This document shows, in pieces, positions 1 through 7,573 of a DNA stretch of 11,994 nt. The DNA is taken from assembly GCA_947039055.1 (NCBI GenBank), contig CAMQYB010000037.1, forward strand, positions 1 through 11,994. Direction: 5' to 3'. The position numbers and the translations under genes were made by a program. Each line of letters starts with the position of its first letter. The stretch's first letter is position 1. Source of the DNA: an uncultured Deferribacteraceae bacterium. Its GTDB lineage: Bacteria; Chrysiogenota; Deferribacteres; Deferribacterales; Mucispirillaceae. The notes under the pieces are model-generated. The model was given only the letters and a program-made list of their open reading frames with translations, did not search any database and was not told the origin of the DNA.

Positions 1-23
1 AAGAATATGTGAGTACCTTTCAT
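1..23 (-). CDS. Partial CDS, 5' end only (first 7 codons)
   Basis: An ATG at 23-21 on the minus strand opens a frame reading MKGTHIF before the window ends. An AGGAG ribosome-binding site lies 6 nt upstream of it, in the same style as the genes of the malonate operon. The frame is too short to identify. It follows the operon terminator and about 380 nt of non-coding DNA, so it probably has its own promoter, although read-through from the malonate operon is possible. The existence of a gene start here is inferred from the ATG plus strong ribosome-binding site only. Confidence 0.55.
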
Positions 24-400
24 AACACACTCCTAATAAATTATTTAAATAAATACCAAAAAAAAATAGTATATTATTCGCTATGTATTTATATCTAAAA
101 AATAAAAATCATAAATCATATCTGACTATTATAATTTATATCATAATTTAATTAAAGCTATATTTAGTATTTATGACTACTATTTTATACTATGATGTTT
201 TCCCAATTTTTACAATTAAATTTTATATGATAAAACTTTGCTTTAAAATGTAGAGTAACTTCAACTACTTAACAAAATCAAGATGGAATACAAGCACTTA
301 TTGATATAAGTATTTTTTACATCTACTCATAATTAGATCAATACAAAAAATAATAACTATACTGATAAAAATCGTTCTAAAGGTTTATATTTATACATAT
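24..400. other. AT-rich intergenic region without a gene
   Basis: This stretch separates the malonate operon terminator from the partial minus-strand gene at the left edge. It is extremely AT-rich, and I see no convincing open frame or RNA gene in it. It should contain the promoter of the left-edge gene. A TATAAT-like hexamer occurs on the minus strand near 130, but no good -35 partner accompanies it. A small perfect hairpin with 6-bp arms lies at 296-311, followed by a T-run on the plus strand, but no plus-strand gene precedes it. Confidence 0.5.
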
Positions 401-433
401 AAAAAAAGTCCCTAACCAATAATGATTAGGGAC
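401..433 (-). terminator. Rho-independent terminator of the malonate operon
   Basis: On the minus strand, an 8-bp GC-containing stem (GTCCCTAA pairing with TTAGGGAC, arms at 433-426 and 415-408) is followed directly by seven U residues (407-401). It lies about 75 nt after the madM stop codon and before a long gene-free stretch. This is the classical form of an intrinsic terminator and the natural end of the mad transcript. Confidence 0.88.
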
Positions 434-454
434 CAAAACAAATACGATATGCCA

Positions 455-478
455 AGTACAAGGAGGGTTCTTTGTACT
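455..478 (-). repeat. Inverted repeat / RNA hairpin between madM and the terminator
   Basis: Arms starting AGTACAA (455) and ending TTGTACT (478) form a stem of about 10 bp with one G-T pair around a 4-nt loop. No U-run follows on the minus strand, so it is not itself a terminator. Placed between the last stop codon and the real terminator, it may act as a 3'-end stabilising hairpin. The structure is seen; the role is a guess. Confidence 0.5.
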
Positions 479-506
479 ATACTAACACCTATACTACTAA
501 AACTTC

Positions 507-1274
507 TTAACCAAGTATTAGTTTAGTTATGTAAAATAAAACTGAAGGACATAATAAGCAACCAAGTCCAGTGAAAAATGTTGCAACCATTGCTCCATAA
601 GGAACTAACTTAGGATCTGTTGCTGCAAGTCCTGCTGCTGTTCCAGATGTTGTTCCCATTAATCCACCAAAGACCATAGCCGTTTGAGGGTTATTAAGTC
701 CTATAAAACGAGCACTCATCGGTGTTACAACCATTACTGCAATTGATTTAATAACTCCAGCACCGATACTTAATGCGATAACTTCTGAACTTGCTCCTAA
801 TGCGACTCCTGTTACAGGGCCTACTATAAATGTAACTGCTCCTGCACCTATCGTTGCAATACTCACCGCATCAGTGTAGCCAAACAATAATGCGATAACA
901 GCTCCGATAACATAAGAAGAGATAATACCTGTAAATAATGCTACAGCTCCTGCAAGTCCAGCTTTTTTAATCTCTTTGATCTTTGCTCCAAATGATGTAG
1001 ATATGATAGCAAAATCTCTAAGCATTGATCCGCCCATAACACCTATGCCTGAAAATAATCCAACATCTGATAATCCTTTCGTTCCACCAGAATATACGCC
1101 ACCAAAATATGCCAATACTAATCCCATAGTAATCGCAATAGCTGAACCATGAATTCTGCCTTTAGTTAAATATTTTGATATAGCGTATGATGCCCACATT
1201 ACTACTGCTACAACCATAAATGACATTACTAGTCCATTTTTAGTCATTATTTTCGTGATGATTTCAATTAACAT
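507..1274 (-). CDS. madM: Malonate transporter subunit MadM
   Basis: This 255-residue polytopic membrane protein is the larger half of the two-component MadL/MadM malonate carrier, which in Malonomonas rubra imports malonate. The sequence is almost entirely hydrophobic helices with glycine-rich loops, such as the GAGAVTFIVGPVTGVALGAS stretch around residues 143-162 and the GGLMGTTSGTAAG segment around 204-216. An AAGGAG site lies 5 nt before the ATG and overlaps the madL stop region, so the two are probably translated together. It is the last gene of the operon before the terminator. The assignment rests on family resemblance, its pairing with MadL and its position after madF, the same order as the M. 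rubra cluster. No madN-like gene follows. Confidence 0.9.
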   Translation of the reverse strand: MLIEIITKIMTKNGLVMSFMVVAVVMWASYAISKYLTKGRIHGSAIAITMGLVLAYFGGVYSGGTKGLSDVGLFSGIGVMGGSMLRDFAIISTSFGAKIKEIKKAGLAGAVALFTGIISSYVIGAVIALLFGYTDAVSIATIGAGAVTFIVGPVTGVALGASSEVIALSIGAGVIKSIAVMVVTPMSARFIGLNNPQTAMVFGGLMGTTSGTAAGLAATDPKLVPYGAMVATFFTGLGCLLCPSVLFYITKLILG

Positions 1275-1283
1275 AAAAACTCC

Positions 1284-1658
1284 TTATTTATCCCAATCTA
1301 CTGAATGATTTGCTAGTTTTGAAATTGGTACAACTAGAAGATACATAGCAGATACAGCTCCTAAACCTGCTAATATAGCAACAGGACCAGAGGAAACTGC
1401 AACAACAACATTTTGTTGCATAGCCATAGCTACAACAATCGGAATATACATATTGTTCCAAAACTTTAATCCTGACTCAGCAAGTGGAGATATATGACCA
1501 TTTTTCTCCATATAGTTTGATACAAGTACCAATATTAGCATCGCAAAACCAACACCACCAACATCACTATTTAAGCCGATTAATTTTCCGATAATTTGCC
1601 CGATAAACATACCAACAAACATACATGCACTTAATAGTGCTATGCCATAAATAACCAT
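1284..1658 (-). CDS. madL: Malonate transporter subunit MadL
   Basis: This 124-residue membrane protein is the small subunit of the MadL/MadM malonate uptake system. Three or four hydrophobic segments are visible (roughly residues 3-25, 33-48, 68-88 and 90-113), with the characteristic LNSDVGGVGFAMLIL stretch near residues 29-43. A strong AGGAGGT ribosome-binding site 5 nt upstream of the ATG overlaps the madF stop codon. Its stop is 9 nt before madM. Length and placement agree with the family. It is expected in the cytoplasmic membrane as a complex with MadM; whether uptake is coupled to H+ or Na+ cannot be read from the sequence. Confidence 0.9.
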   Translation of the reverse strand: MVIYGIALLSACMFVGMFIGQIIGKLIGLNSDVGGVGFAMLILVLVSNYMEKNGHISPLAESGLKFWNNMYIPIVVAMAMQQNVVVAVSSGPVAILAGLGAVSAMYLLVVPISKLANHSVDWDK

Positions 1659-1668
1659 AGCGGACCTC

Positions 1669-1878
1669 CTACTCTACAACAATTAATAACTGACCTGCAT
1701 TTACTCTATCTTCAACTGCAACGTCAATTGACTTAACATTGCCAGCTACTGGAGAGGCTATAGGTGTTTTCATTTTTAATGCTTCCATTATTAATACAAC
1801 GTCACCTTCTTTAACAGCGTCACCAACTTTAAATTTAATCTCTTCTACTTTACCTGGCATTCTTGCTTTGATTTCCAT
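1669..1878 (-). CDS. madF: Malonate decarboxylase biotin carrier protein MadF, minimal form
   Basis: This 69-residue protein is a bare biotinyl domain. It carries the carboxyl group taken from malonyl-ACP by MadC/MadD to the membrane decarboxylase MadB. The fold signature is complete: PGKVEEIKFKVGD near the N-terminus, the biotin attachment hairpin at residues 32-36, and SPVAGNVKSI after it. The acceptor lysine is K35. The motif reads EALKM instead of the usual EAMKM, replacing the methionine before the lysine with leucine. There is no proline/alanine-rich linker or N-terminal extension of the kind seen in many biotin carriers. AAGGAG lies 8 nt before the ATG. It sits between mdcG and madL as in M. 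rubra, and the biotin ligase in this operon is its likely modifying enzyme. Confidence 0.93.
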   Translation of the reverse strand: MEIKARMPGKVEEIKFKVGDAVKEGDVVLIMEALKMKTPIASPVAGNVKSIDVAVEDRVNAGQLLIVVE

Positions 1879-1893
1879 AATGAATTCTCCTTT

Positions 1894-2589
1894 TTAATTA
1901 TTTATTGTACTTTTACTAATGATAGCTAAATCATTAATACTCTTACCTAATACTGTTGAACCTTCTGAAAATAATTCCTTCAATGATATGCCATACCCAT
2001 TACCCAGTAATACTTCCGTATCTATTCGTATAGCAAATCTATTTTCAAGATCTATCACTTTGTTGTAAAAAACATTTAGTAACTCATGAGTGTTTTCTTC
2101 TATTAAAATATCTAGATCTGAATAAACATGACAATAATTTAAGGTGGTAAGAATTTCTAAAGCGATAGAACCCCATACTCCTAATTTTATTGAATACTCT
2201 TTTGCAAACCTATATATCTCCTCAAAAACATTAAATACTAGAAGATCTCTCTTAACATAACCGACTTCAACTATATCAAATGGTGTATAAGATAATAGTA
2301 TGTCGTTAGCGTTAATTACTGATGCTCCTTTTACTCTTGCATTACTCTTTAGATATGGAGATGTAAATCCAACTCCTATCTGATCATCTTCTAACGGTAT
2401 CTCCGATCTTCTTACAATAGCTGGAAGAGATATCCCTTCGTAACCATTTATAAGTAAATTTTTAATCTCGCTATCAACTACATTCATACAGTTTGGAAGA
2501 AGGTTTTTTACAGATCTCAATCTTCCTTCCTCTGTGAGCTTTAGTAGTGTATGTCTACTAAATTTTTCAATTACCTTTTCTTTATCCAT
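1894..2589 (-). CDS. mdcG: Phosphoribosyl-dephospho-CoA transferase (holo-ACP synthase of malonate decarboxylase)
   Basis: This 231-residue MdcG-family nucleotidyltransferase attaches 2'-(5''-phosphoribosyl)-3'-dephospho-CoA to the serine of the malonate decarboxylase acyl carrier protein, using the triphosphate precursor made by the CitG/MdcB-type enzyme. Family features visible are RHTLL near residue 12, LPAIVRR at 55-61, the catalytic GVWGS (137-141) plus SDLD (157-160) pair typical of nucleotidyltransferases, and RIDTEV at 188-193. It occupies the position called madK in Malonomonas rubra. The start overlaps the end of madH by 19 nt and has no clear Shine-Dalgarno sequence, which suggests translational coupling. 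Length is normal to slightly short for the family. Confidence 0.88.
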   Translation of the reverse strand: MDKEKVIEKFSRHTLLKLTEEGRLRSVKNLLPNCMNVVDSEIKNLLINGYEGISLPAIVRRSEIPLEDDQIGVGFTSPYLKSNARVKGASVINANDILLSYTPFDIVEVGYVKRDLLVFNVFEEIYRFAKEYSIKLGVWGSIALEILTTLNYCHVYSDLDILIEENTHELLNVFYNKVIDLENRFAIRIDTEVLLGNGYGISLKELFSEGSTVLGKSINDLAIISKSTINN

Positions 2590-3674
2590 GTGTTGTCTGT
2601 CTTACTATTTTGTTGAAGATCTAGTTGTGCCTGCTGTAGATCATCAAAAAGTTTTGTTTTCTGAGAACCATGAATTCGAATAGAAGTAGGAGTGAGATCA
2701 GCTCTTACATCTAATACCTGTTGCCGAAGTTCTAAAACAGTTTCTGGTGCAGAAGTTTTAATATCGCTTGATACTTTTACAATTCTTGATTTTATTCTTA
2801 AAATTGTTCTAGCTACTCTATCAATACTATCTGCTGATGACAAAGTTGTTTCCTTCACGAAAACTTCATATTCAGGATGAGTTCTTTTCCTCCTATAAGT
2901 AATTATTTTTCCGCTACTATTACAGATATGACCGATGTCGGTCTCGCTTACAATAAAGCTATCTGCAGTTGGTAAACCACCTACAACTAACTCTTTATAT
3001 TCGCCGCCAAGTGGTGAAGTTACTAATGAAATATCATCTCTCAAAGGTATACCATCAACTACTAACCAACCAAACTCTTGGCAACCATAGAGATCATGTA
3101 CTTGCCACCCATACGGACTGCACTCTGATATTAATTGATCATCAAGAGGTGTTCCTGCAACAAGTACGATGATATCTCTTTTGATATTTGAAGAGTAATT
3201 CATACGGTTAGCATCTATTAATGCTGCACGGATAAAACTTGATTCTCCGATAACAACATCTATTTCATTTTCTAACAGTGCTAATAAAAATGCGTCTCTA
3301 CTAGAGTTATACATAAAAATATTATCAGTACCCATAACCTCTAACGCTTTGTTAGGAAAAAGATTAACTAGTGGTGCATAAGTGAAAAGGATCTTCGCAT
3401 TTGTTGGTATATTCGTTATTCTAAAAAGATTTTGAGTAGCTTTAATTCTGTCCTCAATCTCGTTTATGGTAACTCCTACAATATTTTGAAAAGCCGTTGA
3501 TCCTGTTGTAAAAGTAAGATATGCAAGATTTAATGGCGTGTGTACCTCTTCGATAACATGCGCTGCCGTTGGACCATTGATACCTTTATCAATTAGTGAT
3601 CTTTTTGGCATGCTGTCGATCGTAGGTGCTGTATTAAACTCTTCCACGATAACCTTCAAATTTTTTATATCCAT
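2571..3674 (-). CDS. madH: Acetate:[acyl-carrier protein] ligase MadH
   Basis: This 367-residue adenylate-forming enzyme uses ATP and acetate to acetylate the thiol of the ACP prosthetic group (acetate-ACP ligase), activating the decarboxylase. The sequence shows a nucleotide-binding TFTTGST motif at residues 54-60 and the adenylation-family YGCQEFGW motif at 196-203. It is smaller than normal acyl-CoA synthetases and resembles the short LuxE-like ligases. Two ATGs compete, at 3680 and 3674. The AAGGTG site is only 2 nt from the first but 8 nt from the second, so the second is chosen. It follows madD closely and overlaps mdcG at its end. The order D-H-K matches M. rubra. The function is inferred from family and context. 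Confidence 0.85.
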   Translation of the reverse strand: MDIKNLKVIVEEFNTAPTIDSMPKRSLIDKGINGPTAAHVIEEVHTPLNLAYLTFTTGSTAFQNIVGVTINEIEDRIKATQNLFRITNIPTNAKILFTYAPLVNLFPNKALEVMGTDNIFMYNSSRDAFLLALLENEIDVVIGESSFIRAALIDANRMNYSSNIKRDIIVLVAGTPLDDQLISECSPYGWQVHDLYGCQEFGWLVVDGIPLRDDISLVTSPLGGEYKELVVGGLPTADSFIVSETDIGHICNSSGKIITYRRKRTHPEYEVFVKETTLSSADSIDRVARTILRIKSRIVKVSSDIKTSAPETVLELRQQVLDVRADLTPTSIRIHGSQKTKLFDDLQQAQLDLQQNSKTDNTWIKKR

Positions 3675-3699
3675 AATCATTACACCTTAATATTTTTCG

Positions 3700-4575
3700 T
3701 TAACAATATTTAGATTCTACCGCTGCAAACTGATCGTTCATCATCTGTATGATTTTTTCTCTTACAATACGTCCTTTACGCTCTCCACCTAATTTGCCTC
3801 TTGCGTATGGACCTGTTGCATCTACTTCTCCATTTGATTTCAACTTTCTTATCTCATCAATATGTTTTGCAATAATTGAAGACATACTATCAATGTCTGT
3901 AATCAACTCTTCAATTCCACCTAACTGATAGAAGAATTTTGCACCTGATGCAAAAACTGGATTAGCTGCTGACATCGCTGTAAGCTTCTCTATATCCAAT
4001 TTTGTGATTCTAGCAATACTAGAAATTGGCATAACATGTATCATTGTTCCAAAATTTGCATCTAATGATAAAATATGATCTGCTTGTAATCCATGACATA
4101 AAAATGCTCCTGATACTGCTCTACCAATTACAATGGCAACAATCGGATGGCCTTTATGTCTTGCTTCTGCTAATGCTAACTGATACCCACCAGTTGCTTT
4201 ATTCATTCCAAAAATCTCTTCCTGTTTACCAGGGCCGTTACCTGGAGTATCAACAACTAATATTATTGGACGCTTCTCACTCTGTGGTTTTGATGCATCA
4301 TTTTTGATCGTTATATATACAGCTTCAGCCATTTTATACGCTTCTTCCATACCGATAATACCTGCGTATACTACTGGAAATCTTGGATTATATGTCTCTC
4401 CATCATTACCAATAACTACTGACTCGATACCATTAATTTTAATTGTTCCAACTACTGCACAATCTCCAAAATCCTTCTCTACGATAGTCTTGCCATCTAT
4501 GATATTTTCCTGAAAACTATCTTTATCAGAGATCATGCCTATCGCTAAACGTCCTTTACCTAATAAATTATCCAT
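3700..4575 (-). CDS. madD: Malonyl-ACP:biotin carboxyltransferase subunit MadD
   Basis: This 291-residue carboxyltransferase subunit of the crotonase/ClpP-like fold is homologous to the gamma subunit MdcE of biotin-independent malonate decarboxylases. Together with MadC it moves the malonyl carboxyl group from the ACP thioester to biotin on MadF, leaving acetyl-ACP. Diagnostic stretches are VVDTPGNGPGKQEE (residues 107-120), which is followed by FGMNKATGGYQLALAEAR, and the oxyanion-type GRAVSGAFLCHG (151-162). GAGGAG lies 5 nt before the ATG. The gene follows the madE-madC fusion with a 16-nt gap and precedes madH. It is cytoplasmic and expected to associate with MadC as a heteromer. Nothing appears missing in length or motif. 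Confidence 0.92.
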   Translation of the reverse strand: MDNLLGKGRLAIGMISDKDSFQENIIDGKTIVEKDFGDCAVVGTIKINGIESVVIGNDGETYNPRFPVVYAGIIGMEEAYKMAEAVYITIKNDASKPQSEKRPIILVVDTPGNGPGKQEEIFGMNKATGGYQLALAEARHKGHPIVAIVIGRAVSGAFLCHGLQADHILSLDANFGTMIHVMPISSIARITKLDIEKLTAMSAANPVFASGAKFFYQLGGIEELITDIDSMSSIIAKHIDEIRKLKSNGEVDATGPYARGKLGGERKGRIVREKIIQMMNDQFAAVESKYC

Positions 4576-4591
4576 GTTATCTCCTCTAATA

Positions 4592-5875
4592 TTATTTAAG
4601 ATTTAATTGTTTTGCTGTTTCTAAAAATGTTTTAACATTTAAATCTATTAACTTTTCTGGATTCTCATTGCCTGCATAACGCCATACATCTACAGAATCT
4701 TTAGGTTGAAGATCTACAGATAATTTAACTAATTTTTTCTGTTTCTCTATCATCTCTACTGATCCTACACGTCTCAATTTTGAGATCTCATTTATATCTA
4801 AACTGAATACTTTCTTTAAAGCTTCTCTAAATGACATGGCTGTATTTTCTACAAGAAAATTACTGTCGCCAACTATATACTTATGCTTGCCACCAGTTGT
4901 GCGATAAACTAATGCTCTGTCTGATGAGTCAAACTCATCTTTACCCATCTCTTGTTCTATAACTTCTGGACCTGTTAAACCTAATCTTCCATACTCACTC
5001 ATAATAATTACATCAGTTGCAGCAGCTATAAATCCCATTCCACCAAAACAACCAACTTTACTTCCGATAATAGATATCACTGGTACTTTTCCTCTATTTA
5101 ACTGCAACTCATTCATGATTTCAGCATGTGCTAAGAGACCAGCATTGGCTTCATGTAATCTAACTCCACCTGTCTCAAATGATATAAGTATCGCTGGACG
5201 TTTACTCTCTGGTAATGATGGATTTTTAGCTAACATTGATTCGTAAAAATTTCTTGCTAAACGTAATACGTTTACAAATTTAGCTCCACTTACCTCTCCT
5301 AAAGAACCACCGATATATTTACCTTCTTGTGATATTACAAAAACAGTTTTCTCGCCTATTTTTCCAACACCAGTGATGATGCCGTCATCAAATTCTATAG
5401 ACTCTCCCATAAGTGGAAGGTGTGGACTGCTCATCTTGTCGTATGATGAAACAAGTTCTGTAAAAGTATTTTCATCAACTAATCCTATAGCTCTCTCTCT
5501 TGCTGATAACTCTAAGAAACTAGCATTTACAATATTCGAATTTATTAATTCTGTTCCTGCTAAAGCTTCTTTTAATGCTTGATTTAATCTTAAAAATACA
5601 ACTGCTGGTGTTGCGTTATTATCATTAATTTCTATTAAAACATTTCCAATTTTTGCAGTAGTTATAAATTTTTCAAATACCATTTTCCATACATGATCAA
5701 ATCCTGTAACTGGAGTGCATACTGTCATTTTTGCAGCACCACCTAGGTCTTTATGTTGATAGATTAATTCCATGTCTCCAGAACCAACAACACCATAATG
5801 AAAACTTGTTTTTGGAAACTCTTTAAAATCTGCTGATTTAAATTCAAACTCAATTGTACGTAACTCTTTGCTCAT
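4592..5875 (-). CDS. Fused malonate decarboxylase acyl carrier protein and carboxyltransferase subunit (MadE-MadC)
   Basis: This single 427-residue frame contains two proteins that are separate in Malonomonas rubra. Residues 1 to about 107 match the MadE/MdcC acyl carrier protein, including VGSGDMEL (30-37), where Ser32 is the expected attachment site of the phosphoribosyl-dephospho-CoA arm, and IEINDNNATP (81-90). From about residue 118 the MadC/MdcD carboxyltransferase begins with SFLELSARERA, which is close to the N-terminus of separate subunits but lacks an initiating methionine. It continues through GGSLGEVSGAK (189-199), GGVRLHEANAGL, GCFGGMG (275-281), GRLGLTGPEVIE and YRTTGGKH. Only about ten residues join the domains. 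GGAGG lies 5 nt before the ATG. The enzyme would carry its substrate arm covalently on its own carboxyltransferase subunit. Confidence 0.9.
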   Translation of the reverse strand: MSKELRTIEFEFKSADFKEFPKTSFHYGVVGSGDMELIYQHKDLGGAAKMTVCTPVTGFDHVWKMVFEKFITTAKIGNVLIEINDNNATPAVVFLRLNQALKEALAGTELINSNIVNASFLELSARERAIGLVDENTFTELVSSYDKMSSPHLPLMGESIEFDDGIITGVGKIGEKTVFVISQEGKYIGGSLGEVSGAKFVNVLRLARNFYESMLAKNPSLPESKRPAILISFETGGVRLHEANAGLLAHAEIMNELQLNRGKVPVISIIGSKVGCFGGMGFIAAATDVIIMSEYGRLGLTGPEVIEQEMGKDEFDSSDRALVYRTTGGKHKYIVGDSNFLVENTAMSFREALKKVFSLDINEISKLRRVGSVEMIEKQKKLVKLSVDLQPKDSVDVWRYAGNENPEKLIDLNVKTFLETAKQLNLK

Positions 5876-5890
5876 TTAATCCTCCTTTTA

Positions 5891-7561
5891 TTACCAGTTT
5901 TGAAATCTTGCTGGTGGCTCATATAACCCATCTGACCAATCAACTAACTCTTTTATAGTTGATGCTGCAAGTAACGATCTATTGGCACGTCTTCTATCAA
6001 TACCTAAATCTTCAGGTGTTTTAAATATGCCTCTTTTTCTTAACTCTTCTGTTTTCTTAGGATCTTCTTTCATACCAACTTCTGTAAATCCTGCTACCGC
6101 TTGAATAGCTGCCATACGCTCTTCTAATCCTTTACATTTATGAAGGTATACTAATCCCTCTTCTGTAACTATATGAGTAAGATCATCTGAATAAATCATA
6201 ACTGGTGGTAAATCTAAATTTGCATTCTTAGCCAATTTCCAAGCATCTAATTCATTTACAAATGATGGTGCCATCTTCTCTTGAAATGTCTCTACCATCT
6301 GAACAACTAATCTTTTTCCTCTTGGAACATTTCCTAAATAACTAGTTGCTTGCTCTTCAAACTCTTCTCCACATTTTAACCATGCAGGAGTTGAGTGACG
6401 TCTACCTTTTGCATCACAACCTAAATTAGGTGCACCACCGAAACCTGCAACTCTATTAGATGTTGCTGTACTTGAATTACCATATTTATCTATCTGCAAC
6501 GTACTACCGATAAACATATCTATAGCGTAATGTCCTGCTGTTTGACTAAACGCTCTGTTAGAACGCATTGATCCATCAGGCCCTATAAAAAAGACATCCG
6601 AACGTGATTCACAATATTTTTGCATTCCAAGTTCGCCGCCGAAACAGTGTACAGACTCAACCCACCCTGACTCAATTGCTGGAATTAATGTAGGGTGTGG
6701 ATTTAATGCAAAATGCTTACATATCTTACCTTTTAAACCAAGCTCTTCACCGTATGTTGGAAGCAATAACTCTATCGCTGCTGTTTGAAATCCTAAACCA
6801 TGATTTAAACGTTCAACATTATATTCTGCATATATACCTTTCAATGCTATCATCGCCATAAGTATTTGAGTGTCCGTTATAGCACCTGGATCTCTTGTAA
6901 ATAACGGCTCTAAAAAGAATGGCTTTGGGGACTCTACTACGAAATCTACCCACTCTCCTGGAATATCAATTCTTTGAACTTTATCTACAATCTTATTCGC
7001 TTGTGCGATAACAATTCCTTGCGTAAACTTTGTAGCCTCTATAATCACTGGAGTATCTTCTGTATTAAAACCTGTATATAAATTCCCATCTTTATCTGCT
7101 TCATAAGCACAAACTAATGCAACTTTTGGAGTTAGATCCATAAAATATCTTGCGAATAATTCTAAGTAAGTATGTATTGCACCTAGCTCTAATTTACCTT
7201 CATTTATAAACTCTGCTACTTTTGCTCCCATTGGTCCTGCGAATGCAAAATCTAATTTTTTAGCTATACCCTTTTCAAATATCTCTAAATGAATTGGTAA
7301 TGGCACTGCCGATTGAACCATATGAAGATTGTTAATATCGTTAACATTTAACTTTGATAAACATGCTGCAAGAAAATCTGCTTGCTTCTGGTTGTTACCT
7401 TCAAGATTGACTCTATCACCTGTTTTAATAACTGATGCCAGAACATCTACTACATCTTTCTGTTCCAAAACTTTGCCGTTTTTTGCAAATTTTGATGCCT
7501 TATTCATCCGTTCTTGATAATCCTGTTGCTTCTTATTCCATACAATTTTTTCTTTTTTCAT
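5891..7561 (-). CDS. madA: Acetyl-ACP:malonate ACP transferase MadA (alpha subunit)
   Basis: This 556-residue transferase exchanges the acetyl group on the ACP for malonate, producing malonyl-ACP and free acetate. It belongs to the MdcA/MadA family. The C-terminal half holds the most recognisable block, GSTLQIDKYGNSSTATSNRVAGFGGAPNLG followed by RRHSTPAWL (residues about 352-395). The N-terminal half has GFNTEDTPVIIEATKF (164-179) and LNHGLGFQTAAIELLLP. The open frame extends ten codons further upstream to 7591. I choose the ATG at 7561 because GAGGAG lies 6 nt before it and because the longer version would run far into the biotin ligase gene. The start is 11 nt after the ligase stop codon. 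Length matches the family. Confidence 0.93.
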   Translation of the reverse strand: MKKEKIVWNKKQQDYQERMNKASKFAKNGKVLEQKDVVDVLASVIKTGDRVNLEGNNQKQADFLAACLSKLNVNDINNLHMVQSAVPLPIHLEIFEKGIAKKLDFAFAGPMGAKVAEFINEGKLELGAIHTYLELFARYFMDLTPKVALVCAYEADKDGNLYTGFNTEDTPVIIEATKFTQGIVIAQANKIVDKVQRIDIPGEWVDFVVESPKPFFLEPLFTRDPGAITDTQILMAMIALKGIYAEYNVERLNHGLGFQTAAIELLLPTYGEELGLKGKICKHFALNPHPTLIPAIESGWVESVHCFGGELGMQKYCESRSDVFFIGPDGSMRSNRAFSQTAGHYAIDMFIGSTLQIDKYGNSSTATSNRVAGFGGAPNLGCDAKGRRHSTPAWLKCGEEFEEQATSYLGNVPRGKRLVVQMVETFQEKMAPSFVNELDAWKLAKNANLDLPPVMIYSDDLTHIVTEEGLVYLHKCKGLEERMAAIQAVAGFTEVGMKEDPKKTEELRKRGIFKTPEDLGIDRRRANRSLLAASTIKELVDWSDGLYEPPARFQNW

Positions 7562-7567
7562 AGGTTT

Positions 7568-7573
7568 CTCCTC
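7568..7573 (-). promoter_or_regulatory. Ribosome-binding site that fixes the madA start
   Basis: GAGGAG at 7573-7568 stands 6 nt before the ATG at 7561, and its first base belongs to the stop codon of the biotin ligase gene. This supports the 7561 start over the in-frame ATG at 7591, which lies inside the ligase gene. Confidence 0.8.

Noticed and set aside
296..318. Hairpin with a T-run on the plus strand as a terminator
   Set aside because: The stem is only 6 bp and all but one pair at each end are A-T, and no plus-strand gene precedes it, so there is nothing to terminate.
2692..5582. Several plus-strand open frames inside the madH, madD and madE-madC regions (for example 2692-2880, 2969-3172, 4044-4307, 4304-4513, 5373-5582)
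   Set aside because: They lie wholly opposite well-supported genes, have no family resemblance and no ribosome-binding sites in context, and arise because stop codons are sparse opposite these reading frames.
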